Assembly: GCA_964465385.1 (NCBI GenBank)
Contig: CAYXIM010000011.1
Location: 1-32,831 of the forward strand
Length of the DNA stretch: 32,831 nt
DNA from: JAAYBY01 sp964465385
GTDB taxonomy: Bacteria; Bacillota; Clostridia; Saccharofermentanales; UBA5734
Direction: 5' to 3'
Shown piece after piece: positions 15,412 through 25,492 of the stretch. Each line of letters opens with the position of its first letter. The first letter of the stretch is position 1. The translations under genes and the position numbers were made by a program. The notes beneath the pieces are model-generated. The model searched no databases, was not told the origin of the DNA, and saw only the letters and a list, made by a program, of their open reading frames with translations.

Positions 15412-15447
15412 AATGTTAGCACTCTGGGTGCCAGAGTGCTAACATTA
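15411..15447 (+). promoter_or_regulatory. CIRCE operator (HrcA binding site)
   Basis: TTAGCACTC (15416-15424), a 9-base spacer and GAGTGCTAA (15434-15442) match the CIRCE consensus exactly. The dyad extends five more bases on each side (TAATG and CATTA) to 15411 and 15447. It lies between the promoter and the hrcA ribosome binding site. HrcA represses from this element at normal temperature and is inactivated when GroEL is busy during heat shock. Confidence 0.97.
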
Positions 15448-15469
15448 TGTCAGAAAGGAGCCGACCACC

Positions 15470-16594
15470 ATGCCCAAAGACGTGCTGGACAGCCGAAAAC
15501 AGCATATTTTAAAGGCCGTTGTGGATGATTACATCGCCACAGCAGAACCGGTTGGTTCCAAATCGCTGGTTGCCAAACATGGCTTTAACTGCAGCTCGGC
15601 CACCATCCGCAATGAGATGGCTGAACTGGAGGCGTTGGGCTACCTGGAGCAACCGCACACCTCTTCGGGGCGTGTTCCATCTGACAAGGGCTACCGGGCT
15701 TATGTGGACCAGTTGTTGCTGGTCGAAGAGCTGCCGGATGAACAGGCCCAGCAAATCAAACAGTCGCTCAACGACAACCTGACCGAACTGACCGGGCTGA
15801 TCCGAAAAGCATCCAGCCTTTTGTCAGACACCACCGGCTACACATCGCTGGCTTTGACCCCGCATGTGCAGCAAAGCCATTTGCAGCAGATCAAGATGCT
15901 GATGATTGAGCCGGGTCGGGCACTGGTTGTGGTGGTCTTGTCTGCCGGGGTTGTCAAGGACCGCCTGGTCCGGATTCCAGATATCCTGGACGCCAACCAG
16001 CTGATGCAGGTGGCTTCAGCCATTGAAGAGGGCCTGTCCGGCAAAAAGCTCGATGACATCACCCTGGTCACGGTGGCAACCGCGGCCAGAAACGCTCCCC
16101 TGCCTGAGCCTTTGCTCAACCAGGTGCTTTATGAGGCCTATGTGGCCATCAAGCAGGCCGATAACCTGGAGTTGTACATCGATGGGCAGCACAACCTGCT
16201 GTCCTATCCCGAGTTTCATGACATCGACAAGGCCCAGAATTTTTTCAAGGCCCTGGCCAGAGACGGCATGATTGCCGGCTACATGCGTGAACTCAATGAT
16301 ACAGCAGGCCTACTCAAGGCCGATACAGCGGCCGAAGCCGGCAAGCCCCGGGCCACCTACATGATTCGGATTGGCCAGGAAATCAGCGTCGAAGGCCTGC
16401 ACGATTGCAGCTTTGTCACGACCACCTATCAGATGGGTTCGACCCTTGCCGGCCGGATCGGTGTGATCGGTCCCAAACGGATGGCTTATGGCAAGGTTAT
16501 CTCCAACATCCGTTTTGTCAAGCAGACCATCAATGAAAAGCTGCGCCAGCGGCAGCAAAAGAGCAAAGAAAACCTGGAGGACGTACAGACATGA
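15470..16594 (+). CDS. hrcA: Heat-inducible transcription repressor HrcA
   Basis: The 374-residue repressor of class I heat-shock genes begins with a winged-helix DNA-binding domain (residues about 1-75, including SRKQHILKAVVDDYIATAEPVGSK and the recognition segment SSATIRNEMAELEALGYLEQPHTSSGRVPSDKGYRAYVD). A GAF-like dimerisation region follows, ending in the conserved G-x-I-G-V-I-G-P-x-R-M-x-Y segment near residue 330. It is slightly longer than the usual 340-350. AGAAAGGAG precedes the ATG. It regulates its own operon through the CIRCE site 28 bases upstream. Its stop overlaps the grpE start as ATGA. Confidence 0.97.
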   Translation: MPKDVLDSRKQHILKAVVDDYIATAEPVGSKSLVAKHGFNCSSATIRNEMAELEALGYLEQPHTSSGRVPSDKGYRAYVDQLLLVEELPDEQAQQIKQSLNDNLTELTGLIRKASSLLSDTTGYTSLALTPHVQQSHLQQIKMLMIEPGRALVVVVLSAGVVKDRLVRIPDILDANQLMQVASAIEEGLSGKKLDDITLVTVATAARNAPLPEPLLNQVLYEAYVAIKQADNLELYIDGQHNLLSYPEFHDIDKAQNFFKALARDGMIAGYMRELNDTAGLLKADTAAEAGKPRATYMIRIGQEISVEGLHDCSFVTTTYQMGSTLAGRIGVIGPKRMAYGKVISNIRFVKQTINEKLRQRQQKSKENLEDVQT

Positions 16595-17160
16595 CCAAGC
16601 ATCAAGCGGCATGTGCGCCGCAAGACGATCAGGAACAGGCGGCAGCCGAAACACAAGACGTGGTTCAGGAAGGACAGGAGGCAGAAGAGACGGTCGAAAC
16701 ACTCAAAGCCCTTCTTGCAGAAAAAGAATCAGCCTACCAGCAGCTGACTGACCGCTACATGCGGTTGACGGCTGAATACGATAATTACAGGCGGCGGACG
16801 CAAAAGGAAAAAGACGCCCTTTATGAAAGCAGCCTGGTTGATGTGGTGGCCAACTGGCTGCCGCTGCTGGATAACCTGGAGCGTGCGGAACTGTCTGCCG
16901 GCCAGTATGACACGCAGGAAGCCAGGCAAATTGCCCAGGGCATCGCCATGATTGCCAAGCAGGCAGCTGACATCCTGGCCCAGCTGGACGTTGAGGCGAT
17001 TGACTGTTGCGGGCAGCCCTTTGATCCAAACCTGCACGACGCCGTCATGCATGTGGCTGATGAAGCGGTTGGCCCGTCGACGGTTGTTGAAGAACTTAAA
17101 AAAGGATACAAGCGCAACGATCGGGTCATCCGCTACAGTGTGGTCAAGGTGGCCAATTGA
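16591..17160 (+). CDS. grpE: Nucleotide exchange factor GrpE
   Basis: GrpE releases ADP from DnaK so that a new ATP cycle can begin. The 189-residue protein has a disordered acidic N-terminus, a long coiled coil starting at about residue 30 (LKALLAEKESAYQQLTDRYMRLTAEYDNYRRRT), a four-helix dimer region and a C-terminal beta-wing with FDPNLHDAVMHV and a V-x-x-E-L-K-K-G-Y motif. Length and motifs are normal. It is coupled to hrcA by an ATGA overlap and lies 46 bases before dnaK. Confidence 0.96.
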   Translation: MTKHQAACAPQDDQEQAAAETQDVVQEGQEAEETVETLKALLAEKESAYQQLTDRYMRLTAEYDNYRRRTQKEKDALYESSLVDVVANWLPLLDNLERAELSAGQYDTQEARQIAQGIAMIAKQAADILAQLDVEAIDCCGQPFDPNLHDAVMHVADEAVGPSTVVEELKKGYKRNDRVIRYSVVKVAN

Positions 17161-17206
17161 GCGCCTGCAGAACATGGAATGGGTGTACAAACAGGAGGGT
17201 TAAAAT

Positions 17207-19033
<1,827 letters not shown>

Positions 19034-19062
19034 AGACAAAACCTTTTCGCCGATCTAACCAT

Positions 19063-19092
19063 CCCGCCCGGTTCCAGCAGGAGCCGGGCGGG
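19063..19092 (+). terminator. Hairpin between dnaK and dnaJ
   Basis: CCCGCCCGG (19063-19071) pairs perfectly with CCGGGCGGG (19084-19092) over a 12-base loop, and further T-C-C/G-G-A pairing is possible inside the loop. There is only TTATCCC after it, no T-run. It may act as a partial terminator or stabilise the dnaK 3' end, so that less DnaJ than DnaK is made. Confidence 0.55.
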
Positions 19093-19118
19093 TTATCCCA
19101 TTCATGGAGGAGCAGGCA

Positions 19119-20249
19119 GTGCCAGACAAAAGAGACTATTATGAGGTGTTAGGGGTTCAACGCTCGGCGACAGATGAAGAGCTGAAAAAGGCCTACCGCA
19201 AGCTGGCCAAAGCGCATCACCCGGACCTCAACCCCGATGACAAAGCAGCAGAGGCACGCTTTAAAGAAGCCAACGAAGCCTATGCCGTCTTAAGCGACCC
19301 TGAAAAAAGGCGGGCCTATGATCAGTTTGGCCACGCCGGTGCAGATGGCCAGGGCTTTGGCGGCTTTAACGGGGCTGGCTTTGACATTGATTTGGAAGAT
19401 TTATTCGGATCCTTTTTTGGCGGCTTTGGCGGCCGCAGCCAGCGCAGGAGCGGGCCCCGGCGCGGGGCCAATCTCAAGTACCGGATGGCGCTTGATTTCA
19501 TGGAAGCCGCTTTCGGTGTCCAGCGTGAGATCACCATCAACAAAGAAGACATCTGTGACACCTGCCAGGGCACCGGCACCCGCGACGGCTCGCAGCCGGA
19601 GACCTGTACCACCTGCCAGGGCAGCGGCCAGGTCAGCCAGCGCCAGCAGACCCTTTTTGGGGCCATGATGACATCACGGACCTGCCCGGACTGCGGCGGC
19701 TCCGGCACACGCATCAAAAACCCCTGCCCGGCTTGCGGTGGACGCGGCAGGCGACAAAAGAACAAGCAGCTGACTGTGCAGATTCCTGCGGGCATCAATG
19801 CGGGCGAAATGCTGACGGTCCGTGGGGAAGGGGAGCCGGGAACCCGCGGCGGCCCGCCTGGTGATTTATACATCGAGGTTCGCATCCGCCCGCACCCGGT
19901 TTTCAAACGGGAAGGCAACAACACCTTCTGTGACGTGCCCATCACCTTCACCCAGGCGGCACTGGGGGGGGAGCTTGAGGTGCCCACCATCGACGGGCCT
20001 CATACCTTCCAACTTAAAGAAGGCACCCAGCCCAACGACGTTTTCACCATCAAAGGCAAGGGCATCCCTTATGTCAACCGCAACCACCTGCGCGGCGACC
20101 ACCGCTTCCAGGTGGTGCTTGAGGTGCCGCGAAATCTCAATGCAGAGCAAAAAGACATGCTGCGCGACTTTGAACAGACCTGTACCCGGCAAAATTACCA
20201 GAAACGAGAGAGCTTTTTTAGCAAACTAAGGGATTTGTTTTCCTCATGA
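19119..20249 (+). CDS. dnaJ: Co-chaperone DnaJ (Hsp40)
   Basis: DnaJ delivers substrates to DnaK and triggers its ATP hydrolysis. The 376-residue protein has a J domain (DYYEVLGV to about residue 70, with the HPD tripeptide), a Gly/Phe-rich linker, a zinc-binding domain with four CxxCxGxG-type repeats (CDTCQGTG, CTTCQGSG, CPDCGGSG, CPACGGRG), and two C-terminal beta domains. A GTG start at 19119 is chosen because GGAGGAGC precedes it at good spacing and gives the usual short N-terminus; an in-frame ATG at 19104 would overlap that ribosome binding site. The stop overlaps the prmA ATG as ATGA. Confidence 0.95.
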   Translation: MPDKRDYYEVLGVQRSATDEELKKAYRKLAKAHHPDLNPDDKAAEARFKEANEAYAVLSDPEKRRAYDQFGHAGADGQGFGGFNGAGFDIDLEDLFGSFFGGFGGRSQRRSGPRRGANLKYRMALDFMEAAFGVQREITINKEDICDTCQGTGTRDGSQPETCTTCQGSGQVSQRQQTLFGAMMTSRTCPDCGGSGTRIKNPCPACGGRGRRQKNKQLTVQIPAGINAGEMLTVRGEGEPGTRGGPPGDLYIEVRIRPHPVFKREGNNTFCDVPITFTQAALGGELEVPTIDGPHTFQLKEGTQPNDVFTIKGKGIPYVNRNHLRGDHRFQVVLEVPRNLNAEQKDMLRDFEQTCTRQNYQKRESFFSKLRDLFSS

Positions 20250-21268
20250 AAAGGCGCTGGCTGGTTTTATCTTTTGAGACAAGCCATGAGGCAGCGGAGC
20301 TGTTGTCGGACTACCTGCTGGCTCTGGGAGCCGAGGGGGTCGACAGCCAGGATCCAGAAGACCTCAGGCATATTCTGATGGTTTCGGATGCGTCCGTTTA
20401 TGCGGATGGTCCACTTTTGCAAACCTTTGATGGCCCGGTTCACATGCGCGCCTATTTTAAGCGCAGCAGCCAGGGCATCTGGTGCCAGCCTGAACCAGAT
20501 TTCATGCAAGGGCCCCTGACCTACCCGACTCACCAGGGGCGCTGGCTTTCGCTGGCTGAGCTCACCGAACGAATCCAGACGGATCTGGCGCGCTTTTCCC
20601 AGTACCTGCCAGTGGGAAGAGGCTTGACCGGTCATCAGGATATGGATGAGCAGGCCTGGGCCGACCGCTGGAAGGCATATTTTAAAACCCTTCACCTGAC
20701 CCCGCGGCTGGTTATCAACCCCAGCTGGCTGACTTACAAGGCTCAGGCGCATGAGGTGGTGGTCACCCTGGACCCAGGCAGCGCCTTTGGCACCGGCAGC
20801 CACGAGTCAACGGCCCTGTGCGCCGAGCTGTTGGATGCATGGATCCAGCCGGGCGCAGGGGTGTTGGACCTGGGTACGGGCAGCGGCCTGCTGGCCATTG
20901 CAGCGGCCCGCCTGGGAGCGGGCCGGGTGGAGGCCATTGACATTGACCCACGGGCTGTTCAGATCGCACAAGACAACGCTGCCTTAAACGGGGTGGCCAT
21001 CGATGTGCACACCGCAACCTTGGACAAGGTCAGGCAGGCACCGTTCGATTTGATTTTGGCCAACATCGTTGCCGATGTGCTTATTGAGCTGATGCCGGAC
21101 CTGGCCACGGCCCTGGCACCAGGCGGGCGGCTGGTCCTTTCCGGTATTTTCGAAAACCGTGAGCAAGCTGTGAGGCAAGCGGTCCATCAGGCCGGCCTGG
21201 ATGTTCTAGCCCGCAAGGCGCGAAACGACTGGGTGGCCCTTGGGGCTGCATCCGGCAGGCGGATCTAA
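20246..21268 (+). CDS. prmA: Ribosomal protein L11 methyltransferase
   Basis: PrmA uses S-adenosylmethionine to methylate lysines and the N-terminus of ribosomal protein L11. The protein has 340 residues; family members run from about 290 to 320, and the extra length is in the N-terminal substrate-recognition half. The Rossmann methyltransferase core shows VLDLGTGSGLLAIAAARLGA (motif I), EAIDIDPRAV (motif II) and the NPPY-like catalytic-region segment LILANIVADVL. PGSAFGTGSHEST is a PrmA hallmark. It follows dnaJ with a 4-base overlap, the usual order in Bacillota. The gene that usually comes next, rsmE, is 6.8 kb away here. Its stop overlaps the convergent DUF4349 stop by 2 bases. Confidence 0.94.
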   Translation: MKRRWLVLSFETSHEAAELLSDYLLALGAEGVDSQDPEDLRHILMVSDASVYADGPLLQTFDGPVHMRAYFKRSSQGIWCQPEPDFMQGPLTYPTHQGRWLSLAELTERIQTDLARFSQYLPVGRGLTGHQDMDEQAWADRWKAYFKTLHLTPRLVINPSWLTYKAQAHEVVVTLDPGSAFGTGSHESTALCAELLDAWIQPGAGVLDLGTGSGLLAIAAARLGAGRVEAIDIDPRAVQIAQDNAALNGVAIDVHTATLDKVRQAPFDLILANIVADVLIELMPDLATALAPGGRLVLSGIFENREQAVRQAVHQAGLDVLARKARNDWVALGAASGRRI

Positions 21269-22191
21269 CCCTGGTTTGGGTCGCTGGGGGGCTGAACCAT
21301 GGCTTTTCGCCGTTTCTTGCGCCTGACCAGCACGATGATCAGGATGGTCAAAAGGGCAATCAGCCACAGGGGAGACAGGACAACAGCGGCAATGGCCAGC
21401 CATTGCAAGACACTGACGGTCGCGTTGGCAACCCGGCTCAGGCCCATGCGCATCAGGTAACCCATGTCTGAAAAGCTGAGGGTAGACCAGGTGATTTCCT
21501 TGCGGATTTTAGCCGGGTCGCTGCTTTGACGCAGGCGCAAGGTGACCAGGGACAGGTCCAGCAGCCGATCCCACACGGTCAACCGCCCCTTGAGGGATTC
21601 GATTTCCGTGGTCAACCGGTTGATCTCATCTTGCACCATCAAGCTTTCTTCAATGTTTTGTGCGTCCTTTAAAAAGACATAATACTGTTCCAGTGAGGCC
21701 TCCATGGTACGCAGGCGCGTCTGGGTATCAAAGTACGCATCTGTGATGTCTTCCGTGGTGATGTTGGTGTTGATGACCTCACCCTGTTTATCGGCAAAAG
21801 CCAAAAAGGCATCCAGGTGCTCAGGTGCAAGGCGGAACTGGGCGTCCAATGTCACGAACTGGTCGCTTTTGTTTTGCTGGCGGCTCACTTCATAGCCCCC
21901 GTGTGCGACGACCCAGTCCAGCAGGGTGTCGTAGGCATCGGTGACATGGGTGACCTCCAGATCCAGTGATGCGTTACGGATGATTTTACGGGTGATGTCG
22001 GCATCCGGTGCCGCATCTTGTGGCGCTGAACCGCGTTCCTCATCGCGTTCAGCGCCCCCAACACCCGCGTACTCATTTTCTGCTCTATCCACCATGCTTG
22101 GAGGAGGCGCAAGGTTTTTGCTGCTGGCCGCACACCCCACGGCAGACCAGACCATCAACAAGGCCAAAAAGAAAAGCAATCCTTTTTTCAC
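21265..22191 (-). CDS. DUF4349-type membrane lipoprotein
   Basis: The 308-residue protein has a signal peptide ending SAVGC (lipidated Cys at about residue 20), a polar spacer, then a DUF4349 domain (about 70-290). Landmarks are KIIRNASLDLEVTHV, VAHGGYEVSRQQN, TDAYFDTQTRLRTMEASLEQY, a coiled-coil region (IEESLMVQDEINRLTTEIESLKGRLTVWDRLLDLSLVTLRL), and a C-terminal membrane helix with a basic RRKKRRK tail. This is the usual architecture of an uncharacterised family of Gram-positive envelope proteins. The start is GTG, supported by GGGAGGG upstream; a 9-base inverted repeat lies further upstream. Its biochemical role is unknown. Confidence 0.85.
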   Translation of the reverse strand: MKKGLLFFLALLMVWSAVGCAASSKNLAPPPSMVDRAENEYAGVGGAERDEERGSAPQDAAPDADITRKIIRNASLDLEVTHVTDAYDTLLDWVVAHGGYEVSRQQNKSDQFVTLDAQFRLAPEHLDAFLAFADKQGEVINTNITTEDITDAYFDTQTRLRTMEASLEQYYVFLKDAQNIEESLMVQDEINRLTTEIESLKGRLTVWDRLLDLSLVTLRLRQSSDPAKIRKEITWSTLSFSDMGYLMRMGLSRVANATVSVLQWLAIAAVVLSPLWLIALLTILIIVLVRRKKRRKAMVQPPSDPNQG

Positions 22192-22211
22192 CGAATATCC
22201 CTCCCATCGTC

Positions 22212-22237
22212 CAACGGCATGCTTTGGGATGCCGTTG
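22212..22237. repeat. Perfect inverted repeat upstream of the DUF4349 gene
   Basis: CAACGGCAT (22212-22220) is repeated inverted as ATGCCGTTG (22229-22237) with an 8-base spacer. It sits just beyond the ribosome binding site of the minus-strand lipoprotein gene, so it could be an operator or a 5' UTR hairpin. No known regulator motif is recognised. Confidence 0.55.
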
Positions 22238-22305
22238 CTGGCTCTTAGACGCCCGGCAGACTGAAAAAGTTCCCCTGCAGCAAGCTGAAAAATGCCCTGT
22301 CACGC

Positions 22306-22335
22306 TGGACAAGCGGGGGGCCAGTGGGATACGAT
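22306..22335 (+). promoter_or_regulatory. Possible promoter for the SGNH hydrolase-apt region
   Basis: TGGACA (22306-22311) and TACGAT (22330-22335) are 18 bases apart, 64 bases before the SGNH hydrolase ATG. It is the best match in the 208-base gap at 22192-22399. Confidence 0.4.
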
Positions 22336-22399
22336 ACGGAAGGAAGGTGCGCCACACGCCACACCAGCTGGGGCGTGACAGATGACAGGAGGCAAGCAG

Positions 22400-23113
22400 A
22401 TGTCCTTGAAACAAAAAATTGGTGTTTGGGGTGATTCTGTCCTGAAAGGGGTCGTGTTTGACGACGTCCGTGGCACCTATCAGCTGCTGGCCCAGAGCTG
22501 CGTCCAAATGGTTGAACAGGTCTTCAACACCACCATCATCAACAGGACCCGCTTTGGTTCCACGGTCGAAAAAGGGCACCAGCAGCTCAAAAAAGCACTC
22601 AAGGCTGGCTTGGACTGCGACATCATTTTGCTGGAATACGGTGGCAATGACTGCGATTTTGATTGGTCGGCTGTCAGCGCGGCCCCCTTCAAGGACCACC
22701 AGCCGCGCACCCCCATGCCGCGTTTTTTGAACAACCTGCGTGACATGGTTGCCTTGATTCGCTCGCATGGCATGATCCCCGCCCTCATGTCTTTGCCGCC
22801 TATTGACGGCCAGCGCTACTTGGATTACCTGGTGTCCAAAGGATCTGACCGGGATGCCCTGCTGGCTTTTTTAGGCCAACCCCAGCAAATTTACTACCAC
22901 CACGAGTGGTATTCTTTGGCGGTGACCCGCCTGGCACAGGAGCTGGCCTGCCAGTACGTGCCCATGCGGGAAGCCTTTCTGGCCCGAGGAAAATGCTTTG
23001 AACTGCTCTGCATGGATGGCATACACCCCAATGAAAGCGGACACCACCTCATGCAGGACGTCTTCACCCGATACAGTGTGGAAAAGCGGCTGATCGAAGC
23101 GGTCAAGCCGTGA
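22400..23113 (+). CDS. SGNH/GDSL-family hydrolase
   Basis: This 237-residue cytoplasmic-looking protein (no signal peptide) belongs to the SGNH esterase/lipase superfamily. Block I is GVWGDSVLKG, with the nucleophile Ser near residue 12. Block III is EYGGNDCDFDW, and block V is DGIHPNESGHH, with the catalytic Asp and His. The catalytic set is therefore complete. The ATG at 22400 is preferred because AGGAGG stands 9-14 bases before it; an ATG at 22382 has no ribosome binding site. The gene lies 25 bases before apt and is probably cotranscribed. The substrate is unknown: such enzymes cleave acyl esters, thioesters or acetylated sugars. Confidence 0.87.
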   Translation: MSLKQKIGVWGDSVLKGVVFDDVRGTYQLLAQSCVQMVEQVFNTTIINRTRFGSTVEKGHQQLKKALKAGLDCDIILLEYGGNDCDFDWSAVSAAPFKDHQPRTPMPRFLNNLRDMVALIRSHGMIPALMSLPPIDGQRYLDYLVSKGSDRDALLAFLGQPQQIYYHHEWYSLAVTRLAQELACQYVPMREAFLARGKCFELLCMDGIHPNESGHHLMQDVFTRYSVEKRLIEAVKP

Positions 23114-23138
23114 CCAGACCCCGTTGGAGGCAAACAAC

Positions 23139-23654
23139 ATGAACCTGTTGGACCAACTCAGACATGTACCCGACTTTCCCAGGCCGGGGGTTGATTTCAT
23201 TGACATCACCACCTTGCTCAAGCGGCCGGATGCGTTCCGTGAAGCGGTCGACCAGATGGCTCACCTGGTCCGGGATATCCCTTATGACCTGATTATCGGC
23301 GCCGAATCACGGGGCTTCATCATGGGGGCACCGCTGGCCTATGCCACCGGACACGGCTTTGTCCCGGTCCGTAAGCCAGGCAAGCTCCCGGCCGAAACCA
23401 TCAAGGCGGATTACCAGCTGGAATATGGCATCGATACCTTGGAAATGCACGTCGATGCCATCGAGCCGGGCATGCGCATCCTGGTGGTGGATGACCTGCT
23501 TGCCACAGGCGGAACCGCCCAGGCCAACTGCCGGCTGGTTGAAAAATTGGGTGGCCAGGTGGCGGCTGTTGTCTTTCTGATCGAACTGGTCGAGCTTAAA
23601 GGACGTGAAAAACTGACCGGCTACCCCATTTACTCCCTCTTGCAGATTGAGTGA
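23139..23654 (+). CDS. apt: Adenine phosphoribosyltransferase
   Basis: Apt converts adenine and PRPP to AMP, salvaging purines in the cytoplasm. The 171-residue protein has the usual length. It begins QLRHVPDFPRPGVDFIDITTLL, contains ESRGFIMGAPLAYATG and the P-x-R-K-x-G-K-L-P segment, and has the PRPP-binding motif ILVVDDLLATGGTA. The ATG at 23139 follows TTGGAGG; an in-frame TTG at 23124 falls inside that site and is rejected. It is followed by 102 bases with no gene, then gatC. Confidence 0.96.
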   Translation: MNLLDQLRHVPDFPRPGVDFIDITTLLKRPDAFREAVDQMAHLVRDIPYDLIIGAESRGFIMGAPLAYATGHGFVPVRKPGKLPAETIKADYQLEYGIDTLEMHVDAIEPGMRILVVDDLLATGGTAQANCRLVEKLGGQVAAVVFLIELVELKGREKLTGYPIYSLLQIE

Positions 23655-23756
23655 AACCGGTACCGGGGGTGGCGAAGCCTCCTGTCTGCGCCATCCTGTG
23701 AACCGGCGGTGGCCGTGTGCGCCAGCCGATGGCCGGCAGGCGAAAGGACAGGACCC

Positions 23757-24071
23757 ATGACAGATCAAACGAACATCCCGCCAAGCCAGGTCTGGCTGCA
23801 GGCCGCCCGGCTGGCCCGATTGAAGCCACAAGAAGCCCTTGTTCGGCTTCTGGCCGACCGATGGGCCTGGCTTGAGGCCCAGCTGCCACAAGGGCCGGCA
23901 GCTGACAGCCCGCCACAAGAGGCGGACGATTTTGCCTGTCTGACAGCCAGGAGCCAGCTGCGGCCGGACCAGGCCGTCCAGCAAGCTCCGCCCGATCTCA
24001 CCACTGTCCCCATGGACAATGGCTGGTTTTTGCTCTCCCGGCTGGATTGGCTGGAGGAGTCTTTGCCATGA
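23757..24071 (+). CDS. gatC: Divergent GatC subunit
   Basis: This 104-residue protein is recognised mainly by position, size and a few landmarks: an early AARLARLKPQEALVRLLA helix, and a late segment LRPDQAVQQAPPDLTTVPMDNGWFLLSRL corresponding to the R-x-D and A-P-x-x-x-x-x-F-x-V-P-R region of GatC. GatC is a belt that holds GatA and GatB together in the transamidosome. It is more divergent than GatB. The ATG at 23757 follows AAAGGACAGG. The stop overlaps the gatA ATG as ATGA. Confidence 0.68.
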   Translation: MTDQTNIPPSQVWLQAARLARLKPQEALVRLLADRWAWLEAQLPQGPAADSPPQEADDFACLTARSQLRPDQAVQQAPPDLTTVPMDNGWFLLSRLDWLEESLP

Positions 24072-25492
24072 CCTTGATCCGACAGACTGCTGTCCAGCTT
24101 GCCGGGCTGATCCGCAGCCGGCAGCTGGCACTTCAAGAGCCGCTGGCTTGTACCAGCAGGCGCCTGGCACAAACAGAAGCCGTTCTCAAGGCCTATTTAA
24201 CCCCAACCACGGACCGGGCCCTGCACCAGCTTGCCTGCCTGCAAAACAGGCTGGACCAGGGCGATGATCCGGGCCCTTTGGCCGGTATCCCGCTGGCTGT
24301 CTCTGACCAGCTTTGCAGCCAATCAATCAAAACAACAGCCGGTTCGCGTTTTCTGATGGATCATGTACCCCTCGTGGAGGCAGACGTGCTGGCGGCTGCA
24401 TGGTCTCTGGGCGGCCTGATGATGGGCAAGACCAACCTCAATGCGTTCGGGTTGGGCCCCGGGACGGGCTGGTCCGATTTTGGGCCCAGCTTGAACCCGC
24501 TGGATCTGGACCGGACCAGCCGGGGGTCGGCCGCTTCGCTTGCAGCAGGGTCCAGCTGGCTGGCCTTGGATTCAGATGCTGACGGTTCCATGCGACTGGA
24601 CGCGGCGCGCTGTGGCCTGACCGCTTTAAAACCGTCTTTTGGCCGCTTGCCCCGCCCGGGGCTCATTGCCGGCGCCCCTTCTTTGGAAGAAATTGGACTC
24701 ATGGCCAGAAACGCAGCCGATTGCGGCTTGCTCCTTTCCCAGTTGGTCGCCGGCGCTGGCAGCGGACACTGGTTCGGTGATATGCCGGCGTTGAATGGGG
24801 TCCGCATCCTGGTCCCGGCGGGCTGTCTTGAAGACCGGTCACCAACAGCCAACCGCCAGGCTCTGACAGCGGCCACCCGGCTCTTTGAGGCCGGCGGCGC
24901 GTCAGTTGAGGCTGCCGAAGGGTTGACCCATCATGGCCTGGCAGCCGCCTGTCAGGTTCTGGCCGCAGCACAATGGGCCAGTCAGCTGGAACGCTATGAC
25001 GGTTTTCTTCTGGGCCGGCCGGCCAGACAAGCTTTACAGGCGCCTTTTTCACAGCAGGTGGTTCAGGCCCGGACACATGGCTTTAATGAGCGGCTTCAAG
25101 AGGAAATCCTGCTGGGAACCCGCCTTTTAAGCCAGACCGGTCCGGACAGCCTGTTTCGCAGGGCCCGGGTTTTTCAGCATGACCTGTGCGTTCGGCTGCA
25201 AGAGCGGCTCAAGCCAGGGACTGTTCTCTTGACCCCGGTCTGCCTGCCAGACCAGGATCCGGATGCGGACAGCCTGGCAGCCCGGCCCTGGCTGCTGGCA
25301 GCCAACCTGTCTGGTTTGCCAGCTGTGGTCTTTGCGCTTGACCGCGACGCAGATGGCCTGCCGGTCTCGGTTCAGCTCATGGGTCCACCAGGCAGTGATG
25401 AGGCCCTGCTGGCGCTGGCCGATTTGATTCAGCTAGAGACGGGTCAAAGCCAGTGGCTGCCTTTAGAGCAGGTGTTTGATGCCTATGCTTAG
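24068..25492 (+). CDS. gatA: GatA-like amidase subunit with lost catalytic triad residues
   Basis: GatA normally hydrolyses glutamine and passes ammonia to GatB for converting Glu-tRNA-Gln or Asp-tRNA-Asn. The 474-residue protein aligns along its whole length with GatA: DFGPSLNPLDLDR, the LKPSFGRLPRPGLIA loop, SLEEIGLMARNAADC, a GFNERLQEEILLGTRLLS helix, and LPVSVQLMGPP. The amidase-signature triad is Lys-Ser-Ser. The Lys of G-I-P-x-A-V-K-D is Ser79 here, and four residues of P-G-G-S-S-G-G-S are deleted around 150-151, removing the bridging cis-Ser. Only the nucleophile Ser174 (DGSMR) remains, with the preceding Gly changed to Asp. Amidase activity is unlikely. It overlaps gatC by 4 bases and gatB by 14. 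Confidence 0.85.
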   Translation: MTLIRQTAVQLAGLIRSRQLALQEPLACTSRRLAQTEAVLKAYLTPTTDRALHQLACLQNRLDQGDDPGPLAGIPLAVSDQLCSQSIKTTAGSRFLMDHVPLVEADVLAAAWSLGGLMMGKTNLNAFGLGPGTGWSDFGPSLNPLDLDRTSRGSAASLAAGSSWLALDSDADGSMRLDAARCGLTALKPSFGRLPRPGLIAGAPSLEEIGLMARNAADCGLLLSQLVAGAGSGHWFGDMPALNGVRILVPAGCLEDRSPTANRQALTAATRLFEAGGASVEAAEGLTHHGLAAACQVLAAAQWASQLERYDGFLLGRPARQALQAPFSQQVVQARTHGFNERLQEEILLGTRLLSQTGPDSLFRRARVFQHDLCVRLQERLKPGTVLLTPVCLPDQDPDADSLAARPWLLAANLSGLPAVVFALDRDADGLPVSVQLMGPPGSDEALLALADLIQLETGQSQWLPLEQVFDAYA

